Assembly: GCF_030124325.1 (NCBI RefSeq)
Contig: NZ_JASKLR010000008.1
Span: forward strand, 199,036 to 263,035
Length of the DNA: 64,000 bases
Reading direction: 5' to 3'
From: Sinorhizobium sp. 8-89
Lineage (GTDB): Bacteria > Pseudomonadota > Alphaproteobacteria > Rhizobiales > Rhizobiaceae
The notes beneath the pieces are model-generated. The model had not been told where the DNA came from. It saw nothing but the letters and a program-made list of their open reading frames with translations, and searched no databases. Of this stretch, positions 18,154-27,328 are shown in pieces (the stretch's first letter is position 1; each line of letters opens with the position of its first letter). A program made the translations under genes and the position numbers.

Positions 18154-18637
18154 CTTTGTGGAAGTCTAGCTCAGGTGAGCACCTGTTGTGATAAGCGCGA
18201 CATGTGGTCGGCGATCGAAGGTGACATGGTGGCCAGCAAGATCGATGGGAGGGAATGCGCCGGCGATTCGTCCCGGCCCGGCTTAAACCTCGGCCGGCCG
18301 TTCCTGCTTTGGACGCCCTAGATCAGATCACGGGACAGAAGCTCGAACAAGACAAGAGCTTCGGCTTTCCAAGCTTCAGGTTGGCGGTTTCTTCCTTCAC
18401 GAAAGCCAATCATGCGGAATCGATAGGACTCCAGGATGGCCGCACAGGCTCGGCTCTTCGCGTTCCTGTAGGCCTAGCCAGGGTGGGGAGTTGCCGTTCG
18501 GCTCGTCTGCGAACACGTTCGCCGCAAGCAGACGTTCCCGACGCAGGCCATGCGGTCCTCTTGCTTGAGTCGTGCGGCTTAGAGACTTCTGGAGTATGCT
18601 GAAGAACCTTGCACTCCGAGCAGACGGAGGAGGAGCC
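18154..18637. other. Intergenic region before adenylate cyclase gene
   Basis: About 480 bp between the sensor kinase and the cyclase gene. ORFs of about 80-115 codons exist on both strands (for example 18255-18602) but show no recognisable domain, weak starts and no family pattern. I see no gene here; it presumably holds the promoter of the next gene. Confidence 0.4.
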
Positions 18638-21600
18638 ATGGACGTCGGTGCCTGGCTGCGCGATCAAGGGCTGGGACAGTACGAAGAAGCGTTCCGCCAA
18701 AACGACATCGATCCTGAAGTCCTAAGAGATCTTACGGCCGAGGACCTGATTGGGCTTGGCGTCGCCTCAGTAGGGCACCGTCGTAAACTGCTTGCTGCCA
18801 TCGCCGCACTGCGTGAGGTCGCTCAACAACCGAGCGGCCAAGCTGGGGTTGGCGGGACACCTGTAATCCTGCCTGAGCCGGAGCGCCGCCAGCTCACCGT
18901 GATGTTCGTCGACCTTGTCGACTCGACCAGGCTTTCCTCACGACTCGATCCAGAGGAGATGAGCGAACTGCTGCGAGGCTATCAGGGTGCAGTGGCGGGC
19001 GCTATAGCTCGACTCGAAGGCCATGTTGCCAAGTACATGGGCGATGGCGTGCTCGCTTACTTTGGCTATCCGCGCGCTCACGAGGATGAGGCCGAACGAG
19101 CGGTGCGAGCGGGGCTTGCAGCCATCGACGCAGTGGCGAACCTGCAACCACCGCATGGGGAGACGCTGCAAGCTCGCGTCGGCATCGCGACCGGCTTGGT
19201 TGTTGTCGGCGAACTGATCGGCGAAGGTGCTGCGCGTGAGGAGACGGTAATCGGCGAGACGCCCAATTTAGCGGCACGACTGCAAAGTGCCGCCGAACCG
19301 GGAACTGTGGTGGTGGCATCCACCACCCGGCAGCTGATCGGCGGCCTGTTCGATCTCGCCGAGCTCGGTTTCCACCCGTTGAAGGGCTTTCCTGGTTCAG
19401 TACCCGCTTGGCGCGTGCTCGGTGAAAGCTCCGCGGAGAGCCGTTTCGAAGCCCTGCACGGGGCAAGCCTGACCCCGCTCGTCGGTCGCGAGCACGAGAT
19501 AGGACTCCTGCTTAAGCGCTGGGAAGCGGTCAAAGAAGGGGAAGGTCGCGTGGTGTTGCTAGCAGGCGAGCCAGGCATCGGCAAGTCGCGCCTTGTTCGT
19601 GCCCTGCGTCGGCGTTTGGAAGGCGAGCCGCATACCACTGTAAGTCACTACTGCTCGCCCTATCATCAGACCAGCCCGCTTCATCCGGTTATCCGCCTTC
19701 TGGAGCGGGCAGCTGGCTTCGCCGCGCAGGATCCCCCCGCAATGAAACTGAGCAAGCTCGAGGCGCTGCTCACGCAATCGACCGAAGACGTCGCCGACGC
19801 GGCCCCGCTGCTCGCGGCGTTGCTGTCGGTTCCAGCGGACGGTCGCTATCTGCCGTTGGAGTTGAGCCCGCACCGGCAGAAGAAGCGGACGCTGGAGGTA
19901 CTCGTCGATCAGCTCATCGGGCTCGCGGCACGTCGGCCCGTCCTGGCAGTATACGAGGACGTGCATTGGGCAGATCCGACCTCGCTGGAACTGCTGGATC
20001 TTGTTGTTGACCGCGTGCAAGACTCGCCAGTGCTGGTGCTCATCACATTCCGCTCCGAGTTTCTCCCACCGTGGATGCGCTATCCCCACGTCACCGCATT
20101 GACGCTTAGTCGTTTGAGCCGTCGGCAAGGCGCAGATATGGTCGAGAGCCTGACCGGCGGCAGGGCTCTGCCTACCGAAGTGCTCAACCAGATCGTCGGA
20201 CAGACAGACGGCGTGCCGCTCTTCGTCGAAGAGCTGACGCGCGCGATATTGGAGACGAGCTTGCTTAAAGACGAGGGCGATCACTACGTTCTCGCAAGTC
20301 CCCTGTCGGCAATCGCAATTCCAGCTACGCTTCAGGAATCGTTATTGGCCCGGCTTGACCGACTTGCGCCCGCCAGGGAGGTCGCGCAGGTGGCGGCCGC
20401 AATCGGTCGAGAATTCTCGCATGAGTTGCTCGTGACCGCCGCGCCGTTGCAGACGAGCGAGGTAGAGGAAGCACTGGACGACCTCATTGCTTCGGGATTG
20501 GTGTTCCGCCACGGGACTCCGCCGCAGGTAACCTACAGCTTCAAGCACGCGCTCGTACGCGACGCCGCCTACGCGACCCTTGTGCGCACGAAACGACAAC
20601 GGTTGCACGCGGCGATAGCCACAGCGATCGAGCAACGCTTCCCCGAAACGGTCCAGACGCAGCCCGAGCTTCTGGCCCAACACTATGCGGAGGCGGGGCG
20701 GCTAGAAAGTGCCGTCAATTACTGTCTCAGGGCCGGGCAAGCAGAGATTGCGCGCTCCGCAACGGCCGAAGCGATGACCCATCTGACAAGAGGGCTGGAG
20801 TTGCTTGAAGGACTGCCTGATGATGCTGCGCGATGGCGGCAGGAACTCGAATTGCAGGTCGCTCTCAGCGTTGCCCTGATGACTGCCAAGGGTTGGGCAG
20901 CGCCAGAGGTCGGCCGGGCCAACGCGCGAGCACGCGAATTATGCGAGCGGATCGGGGATAAAGGCAGGCTCTTCCCTGTCCTCTACGGGGAGTGGGTCTT
21001 CCACGTCGTTCGCGCTGAACTGGAGGCGGGGAGGAAGGCGGGAGAGGAGCTGCTCCGACGCGCGCAGGAAGAACAGGAGGCGTCCGGTGAGACCGTCGGC
21101 AATCGCATCGCCGGAACCGATGCCTTCCTTCGCGGCGAGATCGCTACTGCCCGTGAATATCTGGAACGGTCGCTCGCCCTTTATGACCCGCAGCAACACC
21201 GCTCCCTCGCATTCCTGTTCGCCCAGGACCCTCGGGTGGCGGGACTGTCGGTCCTCTCCTGGACCCTCTTCGCTCTTGGGTATCCTGAGCAGGCCCAGGC
21301 CAGGAGCAACGAGGCATTGGCGGACGCAAGGGAACTTTCCCACCGCAACACGCTCGGTTACGCCCTGCTTTACGGCTGCATCCTGTCGCAGCTTCGCGGC
21401 GACTGGCGAGAAGCCCGAGATCGGGCGGATTCACTGATCACGCTCGCAAGAGCGCAGGGCTCTCCGCACTTCCTCGGCGCAGGTGCAATGGTTCGAGGCT
21501 GGACGCTAGCAGAGACGGGTGAATTGCCGGCGGCCCTCACACAGGTTCGAGAAGGCTTGGCGTCGTGGCAGATGACTGGAGCGAGATTCCTGGTTCCATT

Positions 21601-22027
21601 CTTTTTGAGCTTGCTCGCGCGCCTCGAGACGCATGCCGGGGGAGCAAAGCGAGGATTGGATTTGCTGACCGACGCGCTGGACCGAGCGGGCGCAACGGGC
21701 GAGCGGTGGTTCGAGGCGGAATTGCATCGGCTGACGGGCGAGCTGATGCTGCAGCTGCCCGCGTTTGATCGTGCCGAGGCGGAAGCACGACTCCGGCACG
21801 CGGCCGAGGTAGCGCGAGGGCAAAGCGCTGACTTATGGGAGTTGCGCGCGGCGACAAGCCTAGCCCGACTATGGATCGTGCAGAACCGGTTCGGCGACGC
21901 TCATCACCTGCTTGCGCCCCTCTGCGGCAGGTTTACGGAGGGATTCGCGACATCGGATCTGCAATCGGCCCAACGGGTGCTTCGCGAGACAGCCGGTGTC
22001 AATGGCGCGACCAAGTCATCCGACTAG
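18638..22027 (+). CDS. SAM-domain class III adenylate/guanylate cyclase with AAA NTPase and TPR-like C-terminus
   Basis: The 1129-residue protein begins with a SAM domain (VGAWLRDQGLGQYEEAF to about residue 60). A class III nucleotide cyclase domain follows at about 85-260, with MFVDLVDSTRLS carrying the first metal Asp and KYMGDGVLAYFG the second. An AAA_16-type NTPase follows, with Walker A AGEPGIGKS near 312-320 and YEDVHWAD. A long helical repeat region completes it. The layout is common in rhizobia and their relatives. I chose ATG 18638 because GGAGGAGGAG precedes it and the SAM domain starts there. It probably makes cAMP in response to an unknown signal sensed by the C-terminal part. 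Confidence 0.9.
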   Translation: MDVGAWLRDQGLGQYEEAFRQNDIDPEVLRDLTAEDLIGLGVASVGHRRKLLAAIAALREVAQQPSGQAGVGGTPVILPEPERRQLTVMFVDLVDSTRLSSRLDPEEMSELLRGYQGAVAGAIARLEGHVAKYMGDGVLAYFGYPRAHEDEAERAVRAGLAAIDAVANLQPPHGETLQARVGIATGLVVVGELIGEGAAREETVIGETPNLAARLQSAAEPGTVVVASTTRQLIGGLFDLAELGFHPLKGFPGSVPAWRVLGESSAESRFEALHGASLTPLVGREHEIGLLLKRWEAVKEGEGRVVLLAGEPGIGKSRLVRALRRRLEGEPHTTVSHYCSPYHQTSPLHPVIRLLERAAGFAAQDPPAMKLSKLEALLTQSTEDVADAAPLLAALLSVPADGRYLPLELSPHRQKKRTLEVLVDQLIGLAARRPVLAVYEDVHWADPTSLELLDLVVDRVQDSPVLVLITFRSEFLPPWMRYPHVTALTLSRLSRRQGADMVESLTGGRALPTEVLNQIVGQTDGVPLFVEELTRAILETSLLKDEGDHYVLASPLSAIAIPATLQESLLARLDRLAPAREVAQVAAAIGREFSHELLVTAAPLQTSEVEEALDDLIASGLVFRHGTPPQVTYSFKHALVRDAAYATLVRTKRQRLHAAIATAIEQRFPETVQTQPELLAQHYAEAGRLESAVNYCLRAGQAEIARSATAEAMTHLTRGLELLEGLPDDAARWRQELELQVALSVALMTAKGWAAPEVGRANARARELCERIGDKGRLFPVLYGEWVFHVVRAELEAGRKAGEELLRRAQEEQEASGETVGNRIAGTDAFLRGEIATAREYLERSLALYDPQQHRSLAFLFAQDPRVAGLSVLSWTLFALGYPEQAQARSNEALADARELSHRNTLGYALLYGCILSQLRGDWREARDRADSLITLARAQGSPHFLGAGAMVRGWTLAETGELPAALTQVREGLASWQMTGARFLVPFFLSLLARLETHAGGAKRGLDLLTDALDRAGATGERWFEAELHRLTGELMLQLPAFDRAEAEARLRHAAEVARGQSADLWELRAATSLARLWIVQNRFGDAHHLLAPLCGRFTEGFATSDLQSAQRVLRETAGVNGATKSSD

Positions 22028-22811
22028 TCAGCCGAGTTGCAATGTTCTACGCCAAACCGCGCTGACAGCACTGTCGGCCGGCAAGGGTGTGATGGAGCGT
22101 CACCGAGTCAGTAGTCGTCCGCTTTTCCGGCAACGAATTGGAGCTCTTGGTTGTCCGATCCGGGGTCAAGACCTGACGGTTCTGCTTGCTGAGGGAGCGA
22201 CCCTGAGGGTCGAAGGGACCCATTCTTCACGAGCCCTGTGCACGGCTTGTTGCGAGGATGTTCACGTTCTGGGCTAAGATCACATAATGCATCGTGTGGA
22301 ACGCCGTCGCCCTTAACCGACTATTTCGGCTTTCTGCCGGCCTTCAGCGGGTCTGGAGGCTGGGGCGATTCCACTGGGGTGGCAAAAACAGCTTTGAGAT
22401 ATCGGCCAAGACGCCATCCAACCAGATGTATGGCTGGGATCTCGTCGATTTCGCTGCTGAATCGCAGTATGTTCTCGCCGCCCCTCGGGGTCCGCAGCAT
22501 TCGGAGCATCTCCGGTACGGCCCGCCGACGAGGGCTACTCCGGCAAGCACTGCTGGTCGCGGCGGCAGAACTGCGGATCGCTGAACTAAGGCAGGCTCCT
22601 CCACTCCGCAGCGACGGCTCGTCGCGATGTGGAATAATTGCGCCGAGCACTCTGAAACGCCACAGACCCGTCGCAACAGCAGAATGCGCGCTGTGTCGGC
22701 CGGCGATGTCCGGGTTCCACCGTGGCTGGCTTCCTCGTCGACGAGTTGTTCTCTCTGAAGCGTCCATCTGAAAATAAGCGCAGGCTCGGCAATCCATATC
22801 ATTCCCATGAA
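22028..22811. other. Gene-poor region
   Basis: Nearly 800 bp with several overlapping ORFs on both strands (for example 22238-22771 plus and 22321-22818 minus). None shows a recognisable motif, a good ribosome site, or a consistent frame. The texture looks like decayed coding sequence, but I cannot name a parent gene. A short palindrome GACCCTGAGGGTC lies at about 22199-22211. Confidence 0.35.
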
Positions 22812-22875
22812 TTGACATTTGCTAATATCGCTTGTAGTTCTAAAAGGGAACATCGTTCCGCATAAAGGAACATCG
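22812..22875 (+). promoter_or_regulatory. Candidate promoter and palindromic operator of the NitT/TauT-type operon
   Basis: TTGACA at 22812-22817 is a good -35 candidate; the matching -10 region (22835-22840, TAGTTC) is weak. Just downstream, GGAAC ATC GTTCC at 22847-22859 is a perfect inverted repeat, and the left half GGAACATCG recurs at 22867-22875, exactly 20 bp on. That spacing puts both sites on one face of the helix. IclR- or similar dimeric regulators bind sites of this kind; no such regulator gene is in the window. Confidence 0.5.
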
Positions 22876-22935
22876 CGAAACCCGTGGGACGGAGAGAGCG
22901 GGATTGGCACTTTTCGCTTAGCAGGAGGAGAAAAT

Positions 22936-23973
22936 ATGAAGGGACTCGTTTGGAGCGCCGCCGTCACGGCATCGGTTATTTTGGGCTGTCTGCCAGCCAG
23001 CGCGGCTGAGACGGTCACCGTCAACATCGGCATCGTCAATTCGACCAGTGACGTCGCCTTTTTCATCGCCGACAAGAAGGGTTACTTCCGGGAAGAAGGT
23101 ATCGACGCAAAATTCGTTCCGTTCGACTCCGGCGCAAAGATGGTGGCACCCCTTGGCGCCGGCCAGCTCGACGTGGCAGGCGGCTCGCCTTCGGCAGGCC
23201 TTTATAACGCCGTCGCGCGCGGCATCGGGATCAAGATCGTCGCCGACAAGGGCTCGACGCCTCCGGGCTATGGTTACCAGCCACTGCTGATCCGCAAGGA
23301 CCTCATCGACAGCGGCAAGTTCACGAGCCTTGCCGATCTGAAGGGGATGAAGGTCGCAGGCAGCGCCAACGGCAGCGCCTCGACCTCCACGATGAACGAA
23401 GCCCTGAAGAAGGGGGGCCTCAACCCCGCCGACGTCGAGCGTCTCTACCTCTCCTTCCCGCAGCATGTGCTTGCGCTCGAAAACAAGGCGGTCGACGCCG
23501 CGCTGACGACCGAGCCCTCGGCGACCGAGGCTGTACGCCGCGGTGCCGCGGTACGCTTCATGGGCGACGATGAAATCTATCCCAACCACCAGCTCGCCGT
23601 AGTGCTCTATTCCAGCGCTTTTTCCGAGCAGCATCGCGACGCGGCGGAAGCCTTCATGCGCGCTTATGTCCGCGCCGCGCGCGACTACAACAATGCACTT
23701 TTGAACGGCAAGCTAGCCGGTCCCAACGCCGCCGAGGTCATCTCGATCCTAACAGAATACACCTCGGTCAAAGATCCGGAGATCTTCCGCGCGATCGTTC
23801 CCCAGGGCATTAATCCGGACGGCAAGCTGAACGTGGCGAGTCTGCAGACGGATCTCGGCTACTTCCGGTCGGAAGGTCTGATGGAGGGGGAGGTCGCGTT
23901 GGACCAGGTCGTTGACACGTCCTTCGCCGAAGCTGCCGTCAAGAAGCTCGGCCCCTATCAGCCGCAGAAGTAG
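22936..23973 (+). CDS. NitT/TauT-type ABC transporter substrate-binding protein
   Basis: The 345-residue protein has a Sec signal peptide (MKGLVWSAAV, cleavage after ASAAE) and the SsuA/ThiY-like binding fold: IGIVNSTSDVAFFIADKKGYF near the mature start, PLGAGQLDVAGGSPSAGLYN, then LADLKGMKVA. It would bind its ligand in the periplasm and deliver it to the permease and ATPase encoded next. GGAGGAG lies 5-6 bases before ATG 22936. Ligands in this family include sulfonates, nitrate, thiamine precursors and aromatic acids; this one cannot be told. Confidence 0.9.
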   Translation: MKGLVWSAAVTASVILGCLPASAAETVTVNIGIVNSTSDVAFFIADKKGYFREEGIDAKFVPFDSGAKMVAPLGAGQLDVAGGSPSAGLYNAVARGIGIKIVADKGSTPPGYGYQPLLIRKDLIDSGKFTSLADLKGMKVAGSANGSASTSTMNEALKKGGLNPADVERLYLSFPQHVLALENKAVDAALTTEPSATEAVRRGAAVRFMGDDEIYPNHQLAVVLYSSAFSEQHRDAAEAFMRAYVRAARDYNNALLNGKLAGPNAAEVISILTEYTSVKDPEIFRAIVPQGINPDGKLNVASLQTDLGYFRSEGLMEGEVALDQVVDTSFAEAAVKKLGPYQPQK

Positions 23974-23984
23974 AGGACAGCGAC

Positions 23985-24830
23985 ATGGCGAGATCATCTC
24001 ATCATCTGCGCAGCGTACCTGACGAGTCTCACGAGGCGGCAAAGATACGGCTGCGGAACCTCACCAAGTCCTTCGAAACGCCGGCGGGCACAATGACTGC
24101 GCTCGACAACGTCTCGCTCGACATCGCCGAAGGCTGTTTTTTCATGATTGTCGGTCCGAGCGGCTGCGGCAAGACGACCTTGCTCCGCATCCTCGCCAAT
24201 TTAGAGACCGCTACCTCAGGCAGCGTCGAGGTCAGCGCACCAGCGCAGAACCGCCCCAGCAACTCGATGGTCTTCCAGGGGGATTCTCTGTTTCCGTGGA
24301 TGACAGTCTGGGACAACGCTTCCTACGGATTACGCCTGCGACACGTGCCTAAGGGCCAGATCAACGAGGTCGTCGGACATTATCTGGAGCGTACGGGGCT
24401 CACGCGCTTCGCGCAGGCCTACCCGCACCAGCTCTCCGGGGGCATGCGTCAACGTGTGTCGATCGCCCGTGCCTTCGCCAACGATCCAGACATCCTGTTG
24501 ATGGACGAGCCGTTCTCGGCGCTGGACGAGCAGAACAAACTCCTTCTGCAGGAAGAGCTGCTGCGCATCTGGGAGGAAACCCGAAAGACGGTGCTCTTCA
24601 TCACCCATAGTGTCGATGAGGCCGTGACCCTCGGCGACCGAGTGATGATCATGTCGGCCCAGCCCGGCCGCGCCAAGGAGATCATGGACGTTCCCTTCGA
24701 GCGCCCACGCTCCGTTTTGGAACTGCGCTCGCGCCCGGCCTATGGCGAATTCGTCTACTCGATCTTGGGCCAGCTTCGCGAGGAAGTCCAGCGCGCGCGT
24801 TCACGCGATCTTGGGGAGACAAAGGCATGA
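23985..24830 (+). CDS. NitT/TauT-type ABC transporter ATP-binding protein
   Basis: The 281-residue ATPase has Walker A GPSGCGKTT, Q-loop FQGDSLFPW, signature LSGGMRQRVSIARA, Walker B ILLMDEPFSALD and the H-loop ITHSVDEA. It is of the SsuB/TauB group. It starts 11 bases after the binding-protein gene, with GAGGA upstream, and overlaps the permease start by ATGA. Confidence 0.92.
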   Translation: MARSSHHLRSVPDESHEAAKIRLRNLTKSFETPAGTMTALDNVSLDIAEGCFFMIVGPSGCGKTTLLRILANLETATSGSVEVSAPAQNRPSNSMVFQGDSLFPWMTVWDNASYGLRLRHVPKGQINEVVGHYLERTGLTRFAQAYPHQLSGGMRQRVSIARAFANDPDILLMDEPFSALDEQNKLLLQEELLRIWEETRKTVLFITHSVDEAVTLGDRVMIMSAQPGRAKEIMDVPFERPRSVLELRSRPAYGEFVYSILGQLREEVQRARSRDLGETKA

Positions 24831-25648
24831 GCATCGCACCGAACGTCACACAGACGGCAGCGGCCGTCCGCCCCAAGAAGAGGCTTTTCGCCGGCGACAA
24901 CCGCGACCGGATCATCAGCATCGCGTCGCCGCTTATGCTTCTGCTTGTCTGGCAAATCGCGGCGCAGGCCGGTTTGATCGACCAGCGCTTTTTCCCGGCG
25001 CCGTCAAAGGTTTTCTCGACCTTGCTGTCCCTAGTCGCAGATGGTTCGCTCTGGAGCAACACCTGGGCAACGCTGCAGCGGCTCTTCTGGGGCACTCTCG
25101 TCGGCGGCATCCCCGCTCTCCTTCTCGGCGTGGCGATCGGCCTGTCGCGGCCGTTGAGGGCCATGATCGATCCTCTGATCTCGGCCACCTACCCGGTGCC
25201 GAAGAGCGCTATCTTCCCGTTGCTGCTGTTGATCTGCGGGCGTGGAGAGGCTTCCAAGATCGCCATGGTGGCAATTGGCGTCTTCTATCCATTGCTGATC
25301 AATTCGGCGACCGGCGTTCTTGAAATCAATAAGATCTACCTCGATGTCGGGCGCAACTACGGTGCTAACCGCTGGCAGGTCTTTTCTACCATCGCCCTGC
25401 CTGGTGCCGTGCCGCACATCATGAGCGGCCTCAAGCTCGGTCTCGGTCTCGGTCTGATGCTGATTGCGATCGCCGAAATGATCGGCTCGAAGAGCGGTCT
25501 CGGTTACATGATCTGGAATGCCTGGGAGCTGCTGTCGGTTGAACAAATATACGTGGGCCTACTGGTCGTTGCCTTTCTTGGCTATGTCATCTCAGTCATC
25601 CCCGAACTCGAGCGTAAGCTGGTGCCCTGGAAGAAAACCGCCCGATAG
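24827..25648 (+). CDS. NitT/TauT-type ABC transporter permease
   Basis: The 273-residue membrane protein has about six hydrophobic segments and the permease EAA-like loop (NYGANRWQVFSTIALPGAVPHIMSG). It resembles SsuC/TauC. It overlaps the ATPase gene by 4 bases, so all three transporter genes form an operon. It moves the periplasmic ligand across the inner membrane. Confidence 0.92.
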   Translation: MSIAPNVTQTAAAVRPKKRLFAGDNRDRIISIASPLMLLLVWQIAAQAGLIDQRFFPAPSKVFSTLLSLVADGSLWSNTWATLQRLFWGTLVGGIPALLLGVAIGLSRPLRAMIDPLISATYPVPKSAIFPLLLLICGRGEASKIAMVAIGVFYPLLINSATGVLEINKIYLDVGRNYGANRWQVFSTIALPGAVPHIMSGLKLGLGLGLMLIAIAEMIGSKSGLGYMIWNAWELLSVEQIYVGLLVVAFLGYVISVIPELERKLVPWKKTAR

Positions 25649-25739
25649 TTTCTCAAACCTGACCGTAGAGAAGCGGCCGTCATCGGGGCGGCCGCAACTC
25701 TTTCGGGCAATCGCGCCCCATATCATCGGACTGCAATCC

Positions 25740-26440
25740 ATGATCGGAGACCACGAAGAAAGGCAGACCCTCGCGCGCTCGATCCTGATGCTCGAACGTG
25801 CCGGCATCATCGACTTCAACGGCCATGCCAGCATACGCCTGCCCGGCTACGGGATGCTCATCAATTCCGGCGTGTCCGTGCGCAGCGCTCTCACCGCGAA
25901 CGACATCGTCGCCATCGACTTCGACGGGAGGCCGATCGAAGACGGTCCTGCACCACCAAGGGAATTCCACATCCATTCGGAAATCTACCGCCGCCGGCCC
26001 GACGTCAACGCCGTCATCCATGCCCACCCCTTCTGGTCGACGCTCTTCAGTTCGACCGGAAAGGCGGTCAGGCCCGTGACCATGCAGGCTGCCGTGCTCG
26101 GCGAGATCCGGGAGTTCCCCGCCATAGCCTCGATCAATACCAAGCCGCTCGGCGAGGAGCTTGCCGCGACGCTCGGCGATCATCATATGGCGCTGCTGAA
26201 ATCCCACGGCGCGGTGATCGCCGCCGGCAGCATCCTCGAAGCCTTCGTGCTTGCGGTCTATCTAGAAGAGAATGCGGAGCGGCAGTACCGCGCCGAGCAG
26301 ATCGGCGACCGGCCGTATTGACGAGCGAGCAAATCGCCGTGCTCTCCGGCAATCTCTGGAGGCCCAACCTGCTGCAGAAGGTCTGGGATTATCACGCGTC
26401 CAAGCTGGGGTCAGAACGGGAACTGCTCCCGAAGGGGTAA
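25740..26440 (+). pseudogene. Class II aldolase/adducin-family protein, frameshifted near the 3' end
   Basis: Residues 1-190 show the class II aldolase fold: GIIDFNGHASIRLP, FHIHSEIYRRRPDVNAVIHAHPFW with the zinc-binding HxH, and ALLKSHGAV with the third His. The frame ends at TGA 26319-26321. The typical C-terminus (LTSEQIAVLSGNLWRP, LQKVWDYHASK) continues in another frame to TAA 26438-26440. Restoring one base near 26313-26316 joins them, so about 40 residues are lost. The protein may still fold because the metal site is intact. It lies 91 bp after the ABC permease, which suggests that its substrate comes through that transporter. Confidence 0.8.
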
Positions 26441-26577
26441 GGGGGGGCATCGCGCGAGCCGCCAATCCGATCCCCCGCTCAGAAATTTTCTGCCAAACAT
26501 TCCGGGCGCCTCCTTAAGCGGCCCTTTTGAGGGAACTGACCGGCGTCCGATGCGTTCCGGACTGACAAGAAGAACTA

Positions 26578-26592
26578 GGGAGGGAAACTCCC
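26578..26592 (+). promoter_or_regulatory. Hairpin covering a ribosome binding site
   Basis: GGGAG at 26578-26582 and CTCCC at 26588-26592 form a perfect 5-bp stem with loop GGAAA, ending directly at ATG 26593. The Shine-Dalgarno purines are in the stem and loop, so the structure could limit translation of the small gene that follows. Confidence 0.4.
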
Positions 26593-26799
26593 ATGCACAA
26601 TCCAAGATATCGCGTGAGGCATGAACAGGACGGGACCTGGACGGTCTACGACGTCTTCACGGGAATGCCTGCCGTCATCGGCCGCGACAAGGTCTCCTGC
26701 AAGCTCAACCCTGAACAAGCGGATGAAATCGTTGGCCTTATGAACATGCTGGATGCTCTTAGGCGGAACATTTTGCATGGGCCTGACACGATCCACTGA
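26593..26799 (+). CDS. Small hypothetical protein, 68 residues
   Basis: The product has a short beta-rich N-terminal half (YRVRHEQDGTWTVYDVFTGM) and a helical C-terminal half (EQADEIVGLMNMLDALRR). The reading frame is supported by a purine-rich ribosome site and by a decayed second copy immediately downstream that keeps the same residues (TWTVFDVFTGMP). The family is not recognised. It looks like a small cytoplasmic domain of the kind common in rhizobia. Confidence 0.6.
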   Translation: MHNPRYRVRHEQDGTWTVYDVFTGMPAVIGRDKVSCKLNPEQADEIVGLMNMLDALRRNILHGPDTIH

Positions 26800-26882
26800 A
26801 TGGCAGCTGTGCGCCGAGATGGATAGCTCATCCCCCGCTCAGAAATTTGTACCAAACATTTAGGCCTCGCATTATCTCCGCC

Positions 26883-27058
26883 ATGCAACACCCGGTACAG
26901 ATTCCGGCAGGAGCTTAATCGAACGTGGACGGTGTTCGACGTCTTCACCGGAATGCCTGTCGTATTTGGCAACCAAGGCGCTGCGGTCGGCTATACCCAA
27001 GGGAAGCCGAGGACCGGGCCCACCTCCTGAACGTTCACGACAGCCTGAAAGCGGCGTC
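26883..27058 (+). pseudogene. Decayed duplicate of the 68-residue small gene
   Basis: From ATG 26883, pieces in three frames match the gene at 26593: MQHP, then YRFRQELNRTWTVFDVFTGM, then REAEDRAHLLNVHDSLKAA. Two frameshifts (near 26895 and near 27000) and a stop break it. The sequence upstream (26824-26858, CCCCCGCTCAGAAATTTG) also repeats the sequence upstream of the intact copy (26470-26500), so a unit of roughly 350 bp was duplicated. Confidence 0.65.
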
Positions 27059-27127
27059 TCGTTCCTACCCAGAAAGCGCAGGACCCAGCTCAGGACGACG
27101 CTCATGGCCACCACGGAACACCTGTTC

Positions 27128-27232
27128 AACACCCACGAGCTTAGGCCGGTCCTCCATGTTGTGCCTCAGGCCGTGCACAACCAACTTCTCGTCGTCGGTG
27201 ATCTTACGAACATGCTTCATCAGCGCAGCGCT
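27128..27232 (-). pseudogene. Tyrosine-recombinase (integrase) relic
   Basis: The minus-strand translation SAALMKHVRKITDDEKLVVH then GLRHNMEDRPKLVGV resembles the part of phage-type integrases that holds the catalytic HxLRH motif (here HGLRH). The following catalytic His and Tyr region is absent. It is a short fragment inside a reading frame 27065-27325. Confidence 0.5.
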
Positions 27233-27328
27233 GGCGACAACAGGCAGACGTTCTCGATCAGTGCTTTGGAAATCGCATGATGTGTCACCGGGACCTCCAT
27301 CCCAGAGTTCCTGCTCCCGGGTCATCCT

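Noticed and set aside
18255..18602. 115-codon plus ORF before the cyclase gene
   Set aside because: No family pattern or ribosome site, and it overlaps competing ORFs on the other strand.
22238..22771. 177-codon plus ORF
   Set aside because: No motif, and overlapping frames on both strands are equally long; it looks like chance or decayed sequence.
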